Part shown: piece by piece, positions 1-11,182 of the stretch
Numbering within the stretch: position 1 is the first letter of the stretch
Layout of the letters: each line of letters opens with the position of its first letter
Source: Primula veris
Lineage: Eukaryota > Streptophyta > Magnoliopsida > Ericales > Primulaceae
NCBI GenBank assembly: GCA_963682055.1
Contig: OY821741.1
Span: forward strand, 24,002,711 to 24,066,710
Direction: 5' to 3'
Length of the DNA: 64,000 bases
Notes under the pieces: generated by a model
The model's database searches: none
Told to the model about the DNA's origin: nothing
What the model saw: the letters and a program-made list of their open reading frames with translations, nothing else
Translations under genes and position numbers: made by a program

Positions 1-21
1 ACAGACTATGAAACCGGTGCC

Positions 22-330
22 TTATCAAAACCTTACTAAAGAAAACCCTGTGGGAAATAGTTTGGTCGAAGGACAAAAGAGTATACGATAGTCAATACAA
101 TAGCGGGTGAACTAATATAAGAAGTGGCTCGTCAAAACCTTGTCAGAGTAAACCCAGTGGGAAAAACCTCTGATCGAAGGAAAAAAAGTGCATGATGGTT
201 AAAAGTATACGACTAGAAACTTCCACTGATTTCGTCAATTCTTAGTGAGATATCGGGAATCTGTCTCGTTAAAAACCTTGCCAAGTAAAACTCAGTGGAA
301 AAAAAACATTTGTCTAAGGACAAAAAGAAT
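22..330 (-). repeat. Three diverged copies of a copia 3'-end motif
   Basis: Three related stretches start near 22, 127 and 262. On the plus strand each carries an AAAACCTTxxxxxAGxAAAxCCxxGTGG core followed by a GTCxAAGGACAAAAAGA-like tail. On the minus strand this corresponds to the CTTTTTCC...CCCACTGGGTTTT...AAGGTTTT motif common in LTRs or 3' regions of plant copia elements. The copies are about 105-135 bp apart and strongly diverged. Confidence 0.6.
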
Positions 331-428
331 ACACGAACATTCGACTGGATGCTCCTACTCAATTGAACACGACAGGGTGTGAGGATTTTAACTAACTAGT
401 AATTAGTGAAATAAACATCATCCTGGAT

Positions 429-437
429 GCTCCCCCT
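429..437 (-). other. Candidate polypurine tract of the copia relic
   Basis: The minus strand reads GAGGGGGAG, the usual priming site for plus-strand DNA at the edge of the 3' LTR. It lies on the 3' side of the integrase relic, as expected. A weaker variant of the same GGATGCTCC context occurs near 347-356 and again near 568, so the tract sits in a small tandem duplication. Confidence 0.5.
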
Positions 438-849
438 CACTTGCACACGACTGAGTGTAAGGATTTTATATTCCAAGAAATAGTACGAGCATTCGACTGA
501 ATGCTTCAGTTTACTTGCACACGACTGAGAGTAGTAAAATCTAAAGATGGAATAGAGTGAGCATTCGACGGGATGCTCTTATACGTCATATGTGAAAGTT
601 TTTTTTTGTGAGATATGCCAAATATATATTATAATCTAGTCGTGACTCTCTTGATATGGTAACATGTTGTCCTAAGACAAGCCTTCATCTAGATCGTGAG
701 ACATAACACATGTACTTCATATGGCTAATACCAGCTCGAATCCATATGCACTCTCTAGTCGTCTCATAGAGCACGAGTAGATAAGAATGATTTGTATGGA
801 GTCTTTCCAAGACCTTTCATTATTCCTTATGGTAAAGAAGTAACCATTT

Positions 850-1620
850 AGGAAAAGTCCCTTATCTTGGTGCGCAAGACCACGAAGTGCATGCAATAAT
901 TTGCAGTCGCATCCTCAAACTTTCCGTGAGTCCACTTGGGATTTAACATAATCGACAGTATGTTCAATTTAAATTCCCAAACTCAACTAATACACATCGT
1001 AATTTCGATGTTTACTCTTCGGCATTATCAAGTCTATTAGACTTTCAGGATAATCCGGATCATGAGCCATCAACTTAATAATAAGGCTAAGAGTTTGGGA
1101 AGCGTTGCATTTTCTGTGGACAACAATAGAATGTGACCAGATTGGATGCATCAACCATAACCATATATATTTATGGTCCGTAGTATGGTTGAATAAGTCC
1201 ACAAATATCTCCTTCAATTTTTTCCAGAATTCTACGAGACTATTTAGGATCTTTACACATTATTGTTCTTCAAACAAGACATTAGTGGCATGTGAATTTC
1301 AGACTAATCACTTAATTATTCCTCAAAGAGTATCCAAACGCGATGTGATTAATAATCCAACATCGTCTTTTGACCTGGGTATATTACATCCGCTCAATGC
1401 CACAATGTCAAAATACTATTATCAATAGACGACGGGCTAATGATATTACTAACAATCATGTATAAGCATATAAGACTTCTTATCAATCGACGACATCCGA
1501 ATGATAAGGTAAGTTTTAAATGCTTTAAAAACGTGGTTAAACCACTTGAAAGATATCTCAACTCCTCAAGAATACGATTTTGATCATATCGAGTGGAGGG
1601 TGTGTAAAGAAATTTTTGTT
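850..1620 (-). pseudogene. Copia integrase relic
   Basis: In shifting frames the minus strand encodes YDQNRILEELRYLSSGL (about 1595-1545), which resembles the copia segment just before the integrase zinc-binding region. It is followed by GDICGLIQPYYGP and MVMVDAS (about 1215-1150), which resemble the start of the integrase core, then by residues resembling the LAQIIRLRAQFPDYP block, and finally by GLTESLRMRLQIIA (about 945-900), which resembles GLAESLIKRLQLIA. Several stops and frameshifts separate these blocks. The catalytic triad cannot be reconstructed from one frame, and no active protein is possible. The family call rests on recalled copia polyprotein features and on the order of blocks. 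Confidence 0.8.
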
Positions 1621-2099
1621 CTCTTATGAGCTATTATCAGTCATCATTGGGTTTCTCGAATATCTTATAACTCAACCAGGTATAGCATGACCTGGAGTAT
1701 AAGGCCTCATATTTGACAAATCAATTTGGTTTTACCAAATATTTCGATTTGGAACGACAAGTCTAGAATCGTTGCTACTGAGAATAAGAGGGGGTCTCAA
1801 AAGTTTCCTTTCAGTTAGCTTTAACCACATTAGCGACTGGTTTTCCATCCTTATGATAGTTTAGAACTATATTAAGGGTAGTCATGCATGACATTTGTCA
1901 TTTATAGAAGAGAATTGGCTTATTGAGCATTGTCTCTTATTTTGGGATGTCGGGCCCAACTATTCCTTTCAAAAACTGCCTTGGTGCCACATGTCTTTGG
2001 TTCAGACTATTGTCGAAACCTCACTTGGCTAGGCGAGCGTTAGGCTTGCGGCAGTTCGAGATAAATAACCATTGTCTCGGTTCTTCATTCGAGGACAAT

Positions 2100-2345
2100 A
2101 TCCATGAACAACATTAACATCAGCCATAATAAAAAAAGCCATAAACCCAATAGGATTAAAAACTACTCATCGAATGAGTTTATTGAATATAAATTCACAA
2201 TACTGCTTATGGAATACTTTTTCCGATCTATTATTTTGGTGAAGGATCTCTCCAATATGTCAATTTCAAACATTTGTTCACCATAGACGTCATCGCGTCT
2301 AACATGTGGCGGCGGAATAAAATCAACGCCTTATCCTTCATCTTG
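2100..2345 (-). pseudogene. Copia gag relic
   Basis: Minus-strand frames show MKDKALILFRRHM (about 2345-2300), similar to the KALIFIRHHL motif of plant copia gag. They then show EQMFEIDILERSFTKI (about 2280-2230), similar to the gag segment around DEDMLEKTFSTF, and a QYCEFIFNKLI block near 2210-2175. Frameshifts join them. Position and order relative to the integrase relic fit one element on the minus strand. The similarity is moderate and individual blocks are short. Confidence 0.65.
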
Positions 2346-2520
2346 CGAGTGACAACAAATCCGTGTTTTACTCTACATAGATGGCATCCAAAAATTTGGA
2401 CTTCACATGTTTAGACATCTAACATGTGGCGGCGGATTAAAAGCTCGCCTAAACATATGGCAGTTAATACCAACTTGGCGATTGTTCTCATCATAGATGG
2501 CATCCAACAAGTGTTGGGAG
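2290..2520. repeat. Tandem duplication of about 118 bp in the gag region
   Basis: The strings TAACATGTGGCGGCGGA (near 2300 and 2420) and ATAGATGGCATCCAA (near 2377 and 2493) each occur twice at about 116-120 bp spacing in the same order. The rest of the two copies has diverged. The duplication lies in the gag-like part of the copia relic. Confidence 0.6.
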
Positions 2521-3059
2521 TTGTGGGATTAGTTATCATATAAAATGACTGGTTTATGTTTATGGTTTGCACAAGCACAAACTTTGTTTGGAAACGACAG
2601 ATTCGAAAACACTAGTTCTCATTGATCGAAATCGACAGGTCGATGCTAAGACACTAATTTGGCGAAAAAAATTCTATATAAACACACTCGGGAAAATTAT
2701 TATTTACTCAACCACTTGGAGTTTTACTCAAATGATTAGGTTTAAAGGCTGTCGTTTACGTATTTACTGTGCTCCAAAATTGTCTTACATTTGGTTATAT
2801 GTTCTTCTATTTATTATTTTTGCTCTTCTTTAGGTTAATATCGTTGCTTGTTTTAGTGAACCCCAATTGAATATATTTAAACAAGCATCTGTTGTGTCAG
2901 ATTTAACTTTCAGTTATACACTTATACTAGTTTCTTAATTGTTTTGGTTACGTAGTTAAAAAAGTATTCAAGAGAACAAATGATTTTATTATGTCTGAAG
3001 ATTAGGTTTTAATTATCGGAATAGGAAAACTTATTTCGTTCCGTTTGTTTTCCTGAAAC
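2521..3059. other. AT-rich stretch without an identified gene
   Basis: An open frame of 88 codons on the plus strand (2567-2833) has no recognisable motif, and its hydrophobic end reflects T-rich sequence. The stretch may hold the 5' part of the copia relic, but no LTR boundary, primer-binding site or target duplication can be pointed to. Confidence 0.5.
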
Positions 3060-3600
3060 TAAATGATACATCTTTTTAGATGAAATCGGTTTTTAGTAAC
3101 GTTTTCCAAATCTTGGCAAAATGGAAGAAAATCTCCCTGGATAATCCAGAAAACATTTTCCAGATAGAGAGCTATCTAGGAAGAAAAAATCAGCAAGAAA
3201 TAATTTAGAAAACATTTCCCAGATAGAGAGCTCTCGTTTTGGTTTGAAACAAAGCTCGTTCCGGGACTGAGACGAGGTCGAAGTTAGGAAAAAACGGAGC
3301 TTGTTTTGGTATGAAACCTAGCTTGTTTCGGGACCGAGACAGGTCCTTTTTGGGGGCACTGCAAGTACTCGAGGGTTTACCCAAGACTGTTTAATACTTG
3401 GCTATTTGTTTAACCGCCTTGTGGGGGAATTGGGAATTTTAGAGTATTTAAGAAAAAAGACGATTTATTGAATTTGGCTATTTTTCTTGTTGTTGTTTAG
3501 ACCCGTAAACTCAATAATTACGACATGGCGTAAGTGCATTCCAAGTGCTCGATGGTTTCCCCAAAATGGTTAATTTTTAGGCGGAGGCGGGATGATTTTT
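3060..3600. repeat. Unknown repeat with internal duplications
   Basis: Several phrases occur twice: an AGAAAACATTTTCCAGATAG-like phrase (near 3150 and 3205, ending in AGAGAGCT), a phrase joining GGAGCTTGTTTTGG-like and GGGACCGAGAC-like parts (near 3245 and 3295), and a phrase around AAGTACTCGAGGGTTTACCC (near 3363 and 3540). No coding frame is evident. It could be LTR or untranslated retrotransposon DNA, but nothing visible settles this. Confidence 0.4.
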
Positions 3601-3639
3601 AGTTGTACATGTTTATATCATTTTGTTTAATGACTATAT

Positions 3640-3735
3640 ACATCTGTAAAATCAAAATGGTAAGAGCGCTTGCACCAACACTGAACTTCAAGAGTTTGGT
3701 GGTTCGAATCCATCCGTTATTTAAAAAAAAAAATT
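3640..3735 (+). mobile_element. tRNA-derived SINE-like sequence
   Basis: A degenerate RNA polymerase III A box (AATGGTAAGAGCGC, about 3655-3669) is followed about 35 bp later by a perfect B box (GGTTCGAATCC, 3701-3711) and then an A-run (about 3722-3733). The B-box arm can pair as a T stem (GGTGG with CCATC, including one G-U pair). No full tRNA cloverleaf or acceptor stem is apparent, so this is a tRNA-derived element or relic rather than a tRNA gene. Target duplications were not identified. Confidence 0.5.
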
Positions 3736-3744
3736 GAATTAAAG

Positions 3745-4380
3745 TTTATGCACTTTGTAGTGATCTATACGCTGTTTAACAATTTTGACTGAACTAGATG
3801 CACTTTTTTACTTAACTGTATGCACTTTAGATTGGCCTATATATGTCCTTTATGTTGAATCAGATGCACTTTTGACTAAATTATATGTACTTTGTATTGA
3901 AATAGATGTACTTTTGACTAAAATATATGCAATTTGTGTTGAACTAGATGCACTTTTGACTGAACTGTATGCACTTTCGATATATATGCACTTTGTGTTG
4001 AACTCTATGTACTTTTTACGGAACTCTATGCACTTTTGATAGAACTATATGCACTTTGTGTTGAACTAGATACTATTTTGACCGAACTATATGCACTTTC
4101 GATTGAACTAAATGTACTTAGTGTTGAACTAGATGCACTTTAAACTGATCTGTATGCACTTTTGATTGAACTATATGAAATTTATGTCGAACTATATTCG
4201 TTTTTGTCTGAATTGTATGCACTTTCGATTGAACTATATGCATTTTTATACTAAACTGCATGTTCTTTATATCAAACTATATGCAATTTTGACTAAACTA
4301 TATGTACTTTTATTGAACTATATACAACTTATGGTGAACTATATGCAATTTTGACTTAACCATATGCACTTTTTGATGAA
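3745..4380. repeat. Minisatellite, 21-bp unit with 42-bp alternation
   Basis: About 30 diverged copies of a unit close to TTGAACTATATGCACTTTTGA follow one another. Adjacent units alternate (TTTTGACTGAACT and TTGTGTTGAACT types), giving a 42-bp period. The array keeps a plus frame open over 3785-4039 whose product has a 14-residue periodicity (LDALLTELYAL-like). That frame is a by-product of a unit length divisible by three and is not called as a gene. Confidence 0.85.
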
Positions 4381-4389
4381 AAAAAAAAC

Positions 4390-4800
4390 CCCTTTTTGGT
4401 GAAATAGCCACTTTTTAGTGAAAAAACTAGTTGTTGATGAAAAATAGCTTTTTCGGTGTAAAAAGTCATCTATTGAAAAAAAAAACTATTTGTTTTAATA
4501 ATTTTTTGTGATTTTTTTTAATTTTTATAAATTTTCTTTGATTTTTACATTTTTTTTTTGTGATTTTGTGATTTTTTTAATATTATTTTTGGTGATTTTT
4601 TTTAGAAAAATACATTTTTTGTGAATTTTGTGATATTTTATAATTTTTTGTGATTGTTTTTAGAAAAATACATTTTTCTTATTTTTTATTTATAAAAAAT
4701 ACAGTTTTTTTGTGATTGTGCTTTTTATAATTTTTGTGTTTTTTTCGGTTTTATAGAATTTTATTCTAATTCAAAACTAGATTTTTTCGGTTTTTGAAAG
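4390..4800. repeat. T-rich low-complexity DNA
   Basis: Runs of T alternate with TGTGATTTT, TTAGAAAAATACATTTT and similar short phrases. The segment starts with a few copies of a GGTGAAAAA-type motif continuing from the minisatellite edge. No gene or defined element is seen. Confidence 0.8.
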
Positions 4801-4905
4801 AGACGGTATAAATATTATGTTTTGGGTTGTATACTGACGTTTTGATAATTAAAGTGAATAATTAAAAAGTGATACCTAGAGACAATGTGAACTTATAGAT
4901 ATAAC

Positions 4906-5755
4906 TAGGGGTGGGTTAGGGTCGGGACCCGACCCGTAAATACTCAACCCGTATCCCAACCCGATTACTTTTGAAAGTGAAAAAAAAATCCCGATTCCGA
5001 CCCGAAAGAAGTCGGGACCCGACTTTTTCAGGACCCGAATTTTCGGGATCCCGTAGGGTCGGGATAGGTTTATCCTGAATCTCCCGACATATTTTTTTAT
5101 TTTACGACGACGTCATTTTTTATTAACAATTTTTATTTGAGAAGTCTAAACATGCTATTAACACGAAACATAATCATAGTTTAAAAATAACATTCCTAAA
5201 AAATGAAAAAAGAAATTAACATGTAGTAGAAAAAATAGTGTGAAACTACAAAAAATTGGTACGTACGTTTTTTATCAGATTCTTTTAGTATTTAGTTTTA
5301 TTCACACAAGCAACAATTATCATACTAAATGAGATACATTATCATTATAATTTTTATAATCGGAAAATAATAATCATTTATCTTTCTTGAAAATAACAAT
5401 ATAATTTTTTAATTTAAGTATATTTTTTATTTTAATAGTTTCATATATTCAAAACTACAAATCAATATTATACTTATATAATTATAACTAATATATAAAA
5501 CAAAAATGATTGTAGTTCATATGGTAGAGTGCTTACATTGTATGCTAGATGTACAATGTTTGATTATCAGCATTTACATTTAATATAAATTAATTTATAT
5601 TTTTATATAAAATATAAATTAATTAAAAAATCGGGTCGGGTCGGGACACCCGACGAAATCAAAATTGTCACCCGATCCCGAAGTTTGTCGGATCGGGACA
5701 AAACCCAACGGGTCGAGACATGGGTCGGGATTTCAGGATTTTTTCCCCAGCCCTA
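4906..5755. mobile_element. Non-autonomous hAT-like DNA transposon (850 bp)
   Basis: The left end reads TAGGGGTGGG and the reverse complement of the right end reads TAGGGCTGGG (9 of 10 match). The flanks carry an 8-bp direct duplication with one mismatch: GATATAAC (4898-4905) and GATGTAAC (5756-5763). Short terminal repeats with 8-bp duplications are the hallmark of the hAT superfamily. Both ends are rich in GTCGGGACCCGAC-type palindromes (4921-4933, 5011-5023, and related copies near 5632-5730), plausible subterminal transposase-binding repeats. The centre is AT-rich with no transposase frame, so the element could only have moved with help in trans. Confidence 0.82.
5505..5582 (+). repeat. 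tRNA-like fragment inside the hAT-like element
   Basis: TGTAGTTCATATGGTAGAGTGC (split as TGTAGTTCATA and TGGTAGAGTGC) resembles the D-arm and A box of a tRNA. About 40 bp later GTTTGATTATCAGC is a decayed B-box-like string. The spacing fits a tRNA body, but the B box has lost its CGA core. It is probably a SINE or tRNA relic nested in the transposon. Confidence 0.4.
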
Positions 5756-5773
5756 GATGTAACTATGAGTAAC

Positions 5774-6145
5774 GAGTCCAAATCTTCTACCCCATTTCTC
5801 TACCCCCTTCCATGCTCCCTTACTTATTTTATCCAAAAAAAACTTGAAAAAAATTGTACAATTACTATAATTATTATATATCAATACATTCCAATAATTA
5901 TTTTTAAAAGAAAATCCACACAAATTTTATTTTGGAATAAATGTATAAATTAGTGTAAATTAAACATTGAATATTAAAAAAATTGTCTAAAAGAATATTA
6001 TGTTCAAATGTTTTAAAATTTGAATACAATATAATATAAAAGTTTATAAAATTGTGGTATAAGTTGTGAAAATTTAAAATTTGAGTGAAAATAAACAAGG
6101 GGGCATGGAAGGGGATAGAGAATAGGGGGTAGAAGATTTGGACTC
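5774..6145. mobile_element. MITE with long terminal inverted repeats (about 372 bp)
   Basis: The left arm begins GAGTCCAAATCTTCTACCCC, and the right arm ends with its exact reverse complement. Imperfect pairing continues for about 60 bp (CTCTACCCCCTTCCATGC-like in both). The interior is AT-rich and non-coding. GTAAC flanks both sides (5769-5773 and 6146-6150) and may be part of a target duplication, but a full 9-10-bp copy is not clear. The superfamily is unresolved; the long arms would suit a Mutator-like MITE. Confidence 0.75.
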
Positions 6146-6150
6146 GTAAC

Positions 6151-6603
6151 GTATCTGAGTAACGTATAACATGATATTATAAAGTATATCCACGCATTTG
6201 CATACCATATACATCTGAATCTGATCATCCCCAAAGTTACTCCAAAGATTGAAAAAATATATATCTTATCTTACTCCGATGACATCTCCATCAGTACAAC
6301 CTGGCCAAATCAACCCCTAATCGATTAATTTCAACAAGTGATTTGATCAAGCTTGTATATGATTGTATCGAGATAAAAACTTTATAAAAATATCTTGAAC
6401 CTCACTTCGTATATTCCTAATAACATAACAAACCGCGCAATAATTCATCTTTATCCCCTTTACTAAATAGTAAATACTGACGAAAACAAACTATGGCAAA
6501 TACCGCCTTATAAACGTGCATACTGTTTACCAGTTAAGGGAGTCACGTCAGAATTGTAGATCCGTATGGTTCAATGTTTCATAAAAAAACTTGTTCTGTG
6601 AGA
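6151..6603. other. Intergenic, 3' flank of the methyltransferase locus
   Basis: No coding, repeat or RNA feature is recognised. It should contain the 3' untranslated region and polyadenylation site of the minus-strand gene ending at 6604, but no strong signal is evident. Confidence 0.5.
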
Positions 6604-6981
6604 CTATAACATGTACAAGAAAATCCCACCTGCAACTGAAACATTTAGGGACTCAAATTCTCCAGCCATGTGTATACTTACAAGCTCACATAATTGCCTA
6701 GTTTTCTCCGAAAGTCCACCTCCTTCGCTTCCCAAAACTAAACACAATGGTCTGTCCGCTAAAGAATCTACAAGTTTTTGAGAAAGGGGAATGACTAGCT
6801 TAGATTGCTCATTGCGATCTGGATGACCAGCCAAAATTTTGAAATGGAATATTTCTATTAGAGATTGTAGATGAGCCCAAGTACCGGAAACAATTGGAAT
6901 TTGAAAAGAGGCTCCTCTGCTAGCTCGAAGGGCTTTCTCGTTGAATGGGTCACAACAACCAGGAAGAAGGAATATGCCACC
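6604..6981 (-). CDS. SpoU (SPOUT) RNA 2'-O-methyltransferase, last exon
   Basis: This 126-codon exon (with stop) starts after an acceptor TACTAACAG and opens with GGIFLLPGCCDPFNEKALRA, followed by ASRGASFQIPIVSGTW. It contains SPOUT motif 2 (LVLGSEGGGLS, about residues 80-90) and motif 3 (ESLNVSVAGG, about 111-120), which build the S-adenosylmethionine-binding trefoil knot. It ends FLYML and TAG. Members of the family transfer a methyl group to a ribose 2'-OH in tRNA or rRNA; many plant members are predicted to be organellar. The frame is intact with no stop or frameshift. In motif 3 the residues after SLNVSVA are GG, where bacterial members often have A; I recall the same in plant homologues, so this is not taken as damage. 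The RNA target cannot be told from the sequence. Confidence 0.9.
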   Translation of the reverse strand, partial: GGIFLLPGCCDPFNEKALRASRGASFQIPIVSGTWAHLQSLIEIFHFKILAGHPDRNEQSKLVIPLSQKLVDSLADRPLCLVLGSEGGGLSEKTRQLCELVSIHMAGEFESLNVSVAGGIFLYML

Positions 6982-7796
6982 CTGTTAGTAATTAATGCAA
7001 AAATGATAATTTATTACTTTATGGATACTTAAATAAGAAAGAGAAAAAAAAAACCCATGTTGTATACAACTTGATTGCGGATATGGATTTTATGGTATCA
7101 TTTTACTTGTTGGTACCCAGTGTAAAAACGTTGTCTAAATAATCAATCAAAATTTTGATTTAAGTTTCATTCTTCCATTTAAACTATACTCCAGTTTAAT
7201 TCGATAAAGTTGCGTCAGCTCAGTACATGGAGTAGTTATAAGATTGAGAAACAAAGTTATGCACTATATAAATAAATTTGATTAAATTAACTTTTGTAGT
7301 CATTCATTTTCTCAACCAGAGGACATTTTCTCACCATGTTGATTTAGACAGCTGAAAACTCTCTTTTCATGACACAGTAGACCCAGTGTTCAGAAAATAG
7401 CCTAACCGCAATCTACAGTAGGTCTGGGGACAAATAACTAAAATCTTAGTTATAGGGCGTAATCCTATTTGCTGTAGCAAAGCAATACAATTGTTTAATT
7501 GTCATCAAGATACAGTACCCTTTTCTGCTGTTTTTTTTAATAATGTTATTTTTCCTGATTAAGTAGCAACTCTATGGAAATGTAAACTGTAAAGAGAGTG
7601 TAGTTAGGAAGGTGCATCACGGGAGCTACCTCTTTTTAGTGCAGAAGGAGGTTATACATTAAATTTGATTCCAAAATGATCTACTACTAATTTCACCAGC
7701 ATCATATGAAAGTTTACTCACGATCACGAAGAAAGACAAATAATAAAAATATGAAAATAGAGAATCAAATGAAGTGTTTGCAATGGGGCGTCTTAC
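6982..7796 (-). other. Intron between SpoU exons
   Basis: The donor is GTAAGA at the 7796 end and the acceptor is TAACAG at the 6982 end, with a CTAAC branch-like sequence just inside. It joins codon TGG to GGT in phase 0. It is AT-rich, with no other feature seen. Confidence 0.85.
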
Positions 7797-7847
7797 CCAT
7801 CCAAAAGCCATAGCTGATCTAAGCAAGGTTCCAAGATTACCTGGATC
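7797..7847 (-). CDS. SpoU methyltransferase, middle exon (motif 1)
   Basis: A 51-bp micro-exon encodes exactly 17 residues, DPGNLGTLLRSAMAFGW, which is SPOUT motif 1. The asparagine and arginine are in their conserved catalytic or RNA-contacting positions. It is bounded by acceptor GGCAG and donor GTAAGA and is in phase with both neighbouring exons, so that LVLDGIQ, DPGNLGTLLRSA and GGIFLLPG join into the usual family order. It is too short for an ORF search and is recognised only from protein similarity. Confidence 0.92.
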
Positions 7848-8447
7848 CTGCCATTGAACGACTTAATAGTTAGTTGTAATCAAAATTCAAAACAGTATCT
7901 TGAAGAAGGAAACAGATCCAACCTAGAAAGCTTAACCCAAAGTTATTTAGAGTCTCATATCTTTTTATGCAAGTACTTGACGGCTTAGTTCCCGGACATT
8001 AGTAGCACTTTTTAAACCAAATAACCCGATGGGAAAGTAGTGGGTCTTCAAAAAGTGGCAACTAAAATGTCGAATCTATGCAAAACCTAGTTAATCTGCA
8101 TTTGATTTCGTAAAAACAAAAAGAGATTCTAGAGACTAGTGCAGTACTTAGCACAAACGGTTCTCCTTTATTATCAATCCATTTTCCATGAACCCGCTTA
8201 ACCATTATACTTATACTTACTCCATTTAATTTTGCGTGACAATCTAGCACCTGTTTCTGAATTAGTTGTGCAAAATCATAACTGGTGTGCTTGGCTAGGG
8301 GTTACCAAGAATCTTAAGCCTCAATACTGTCAAACAGTATAATGGCAGGCCTGAGATGGAGTATAGCTTAGTCATTATCTAGAAGAAACCAACAATGCAG
8401 CAGCTCATATAACAGGTGTACTTAACTTTAGGAGAATGAAATTTTAC
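7848..8447 (-). other. Intron between SpoU exons
   Basis: A 600-bp AT-rich intron with donor GTAAAA (8447 end) and acceptor GGCAG (7848 end). It splits the coding region in phase 0 between DGIQ and DPGN. Open frames inside it (for example 8062-8250) have no homology that I recognise. Confidence 0.85.
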
Positions 8448-8745
8448 CTGAATCCCATCAAGGACTAAAATCCGTTTTAGAGAGGGAAACAATTTGCACC
8501 AGTCCTCTTCTTGCAAGCTACCGTCCAGATTAGAGAATGTTGAAGGAATCTTCATCAAAGCAATTGCATCTAAAGAATCAGGTGATTCTAATCCAGATAG
8601 CTTCTTCATGACCGCTGAGCTAACACGGAGAGTAGTAAGGAGAAGAGCATTTAAACCATGAGGAACCTCAGCTTTACCGAGTACAATTAAGCAATTAACC
8701 GTAGTGGCTGAGTCCTGATTTAATTCGCAATAATTATTTACTTCC
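8448..8745 (-). CDS. SpoU methyltransferase, first recognisable exon (substrate-binding part)
   Basis: This 298-bp exon follows acceptor TTCACAG and has one leading base that completes a split codon, then 99 codons. CLIVLGKAEVPHGLN, VSSAVMKKLSGLESPDS and ALMKIPSTF match the N-terminal RNA-binding domain of SpoU-type enzymes, and LKRILVLDGIQ leads into motif 1 of the next exon. With the two later exons the conserved product is about 241 residues. The usual N-terminal start (a segment with residues like NPFVKHCxKLR, with a transit peptide in organellar proteins) is missing: no matching exon is seen in 8750-11180. The gene is therefore 5'-truncated, uses an exon I cannot recognise, or takes its 5' part from the upstream GluRS-like exons. 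Confidence 0.88.
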
Positions 8746-10701
<1,956 letters not shown>

Positions 10702-11182
10702 CTGAGAATGTTTAACACATAATTTCCAATAAATACAGGAATTCATACAATAATAACAGCAAAAGACAATAGAAATCCAATAGGTTCAAACTTCAAAACT
10801 ATACTGAAATCGAGATTTCACACATGCGTTGTAAATTTGTACTGTTCCAAAGGAATGTACAAAACATTATCATGATGCACACCATGAAAACTCAAATCAG
10901 CACCCTATAACAGTTGCACAAATAACACGGCAGTGACAAACAAAATTACATGAGTAGCGCCAACTAAAAGATACAATAATGTACCAGACTAAGATCACAA
11001 TATCCACAAGCTGAAGGTCAAAATAGGCCTCTTGAAGCCTGAGATCAATATATGCCCCACAAGCCGAAGATCAAATTCTAATTAAATCAAAAATTAAATA
11101 CTCAGACACAGACTGCAGCAATATTAACTAGATAAATTTTCAAAATAGTTTTTTTGACTTTAAGGCCTCTATGGCTTAGCGT
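10702..11182. other. Intergenic, no feature seen
   Basis: AT-rich sequence upstream of the GluRS-like exons. The preceding GluRS exon, which should encode residues around a LLESGHVYRCFCS-like block, is not found on the minus strand. No promoter or initiation codon context can be assigned. The satellite begins at the right edge. Confidence 0.55.

Larger units (their letters stand above)
1..2520 (-). mobile_element. Degenerate Ty1-copia LTR retrotransposon (internal region and 3' end)
   Basis: Read on the minus strand, the segment gives broken stretches that follow the order of a plant Ty1-copia polyprotein: gag-like residues near 2345-2100, the stretch before integrase near 1600-1545, and integrase near 1240-850. 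A purine tract at 437-429 and copia-3'-end-like repeats follow at 330-22. Frames are interrupted by many stops and frameshifts, so the copy is dead. Reverse transcriptase and RNase H are not recognisable between integrase and the 3' end, which lie only about 400 bp apart, so an internal deletion is likely. The 5' LTR limit is not visible; it could lie in 2521-3600. Orientation and superfamily are well supported; family and exact ends are not. Confidence 0.82.

Noticed and set aside
1105..1428. Plus-strand open frame of 107 codons
   Set aside because: It is antisense to the copia integrase relic, whose similarity is clear on the minus strand.
1923..2286. Plus-strand frames of 64 and 60 codons
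   Set aside because: They are antisense to the gag relic and have no motif of their own.
2567..2833. Plus-strand open frame of 88 codons
   Set aside because: No recognised family, T-rich hydrophobic tail, repeat-derived surroundings. There is too little support for a gene.
3650..3722. Functional tRNA gene
   Set aside because: Good B box and T arm, but no acceptor stem or proper anticodon arm could be drawn, and an A-run follows. A SINE head fits better.
4480..4800. Possible regulatory or replication element in the T-rich tract
   Set aside because: Only simple-sequence runs are visible, with no specific motif to support a function.
5904..6234. Minus-strand frames of 64 and 73 codons
   Set aside because: They lie in the AT-rich middle and right arm of the MITE and show no motif.
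8062..8250. Minus-strand open frame inside the SpoU intron
   Set aside because: It lies fully between good splice sites that join the conserved exons, and the product has no similarity to the family.
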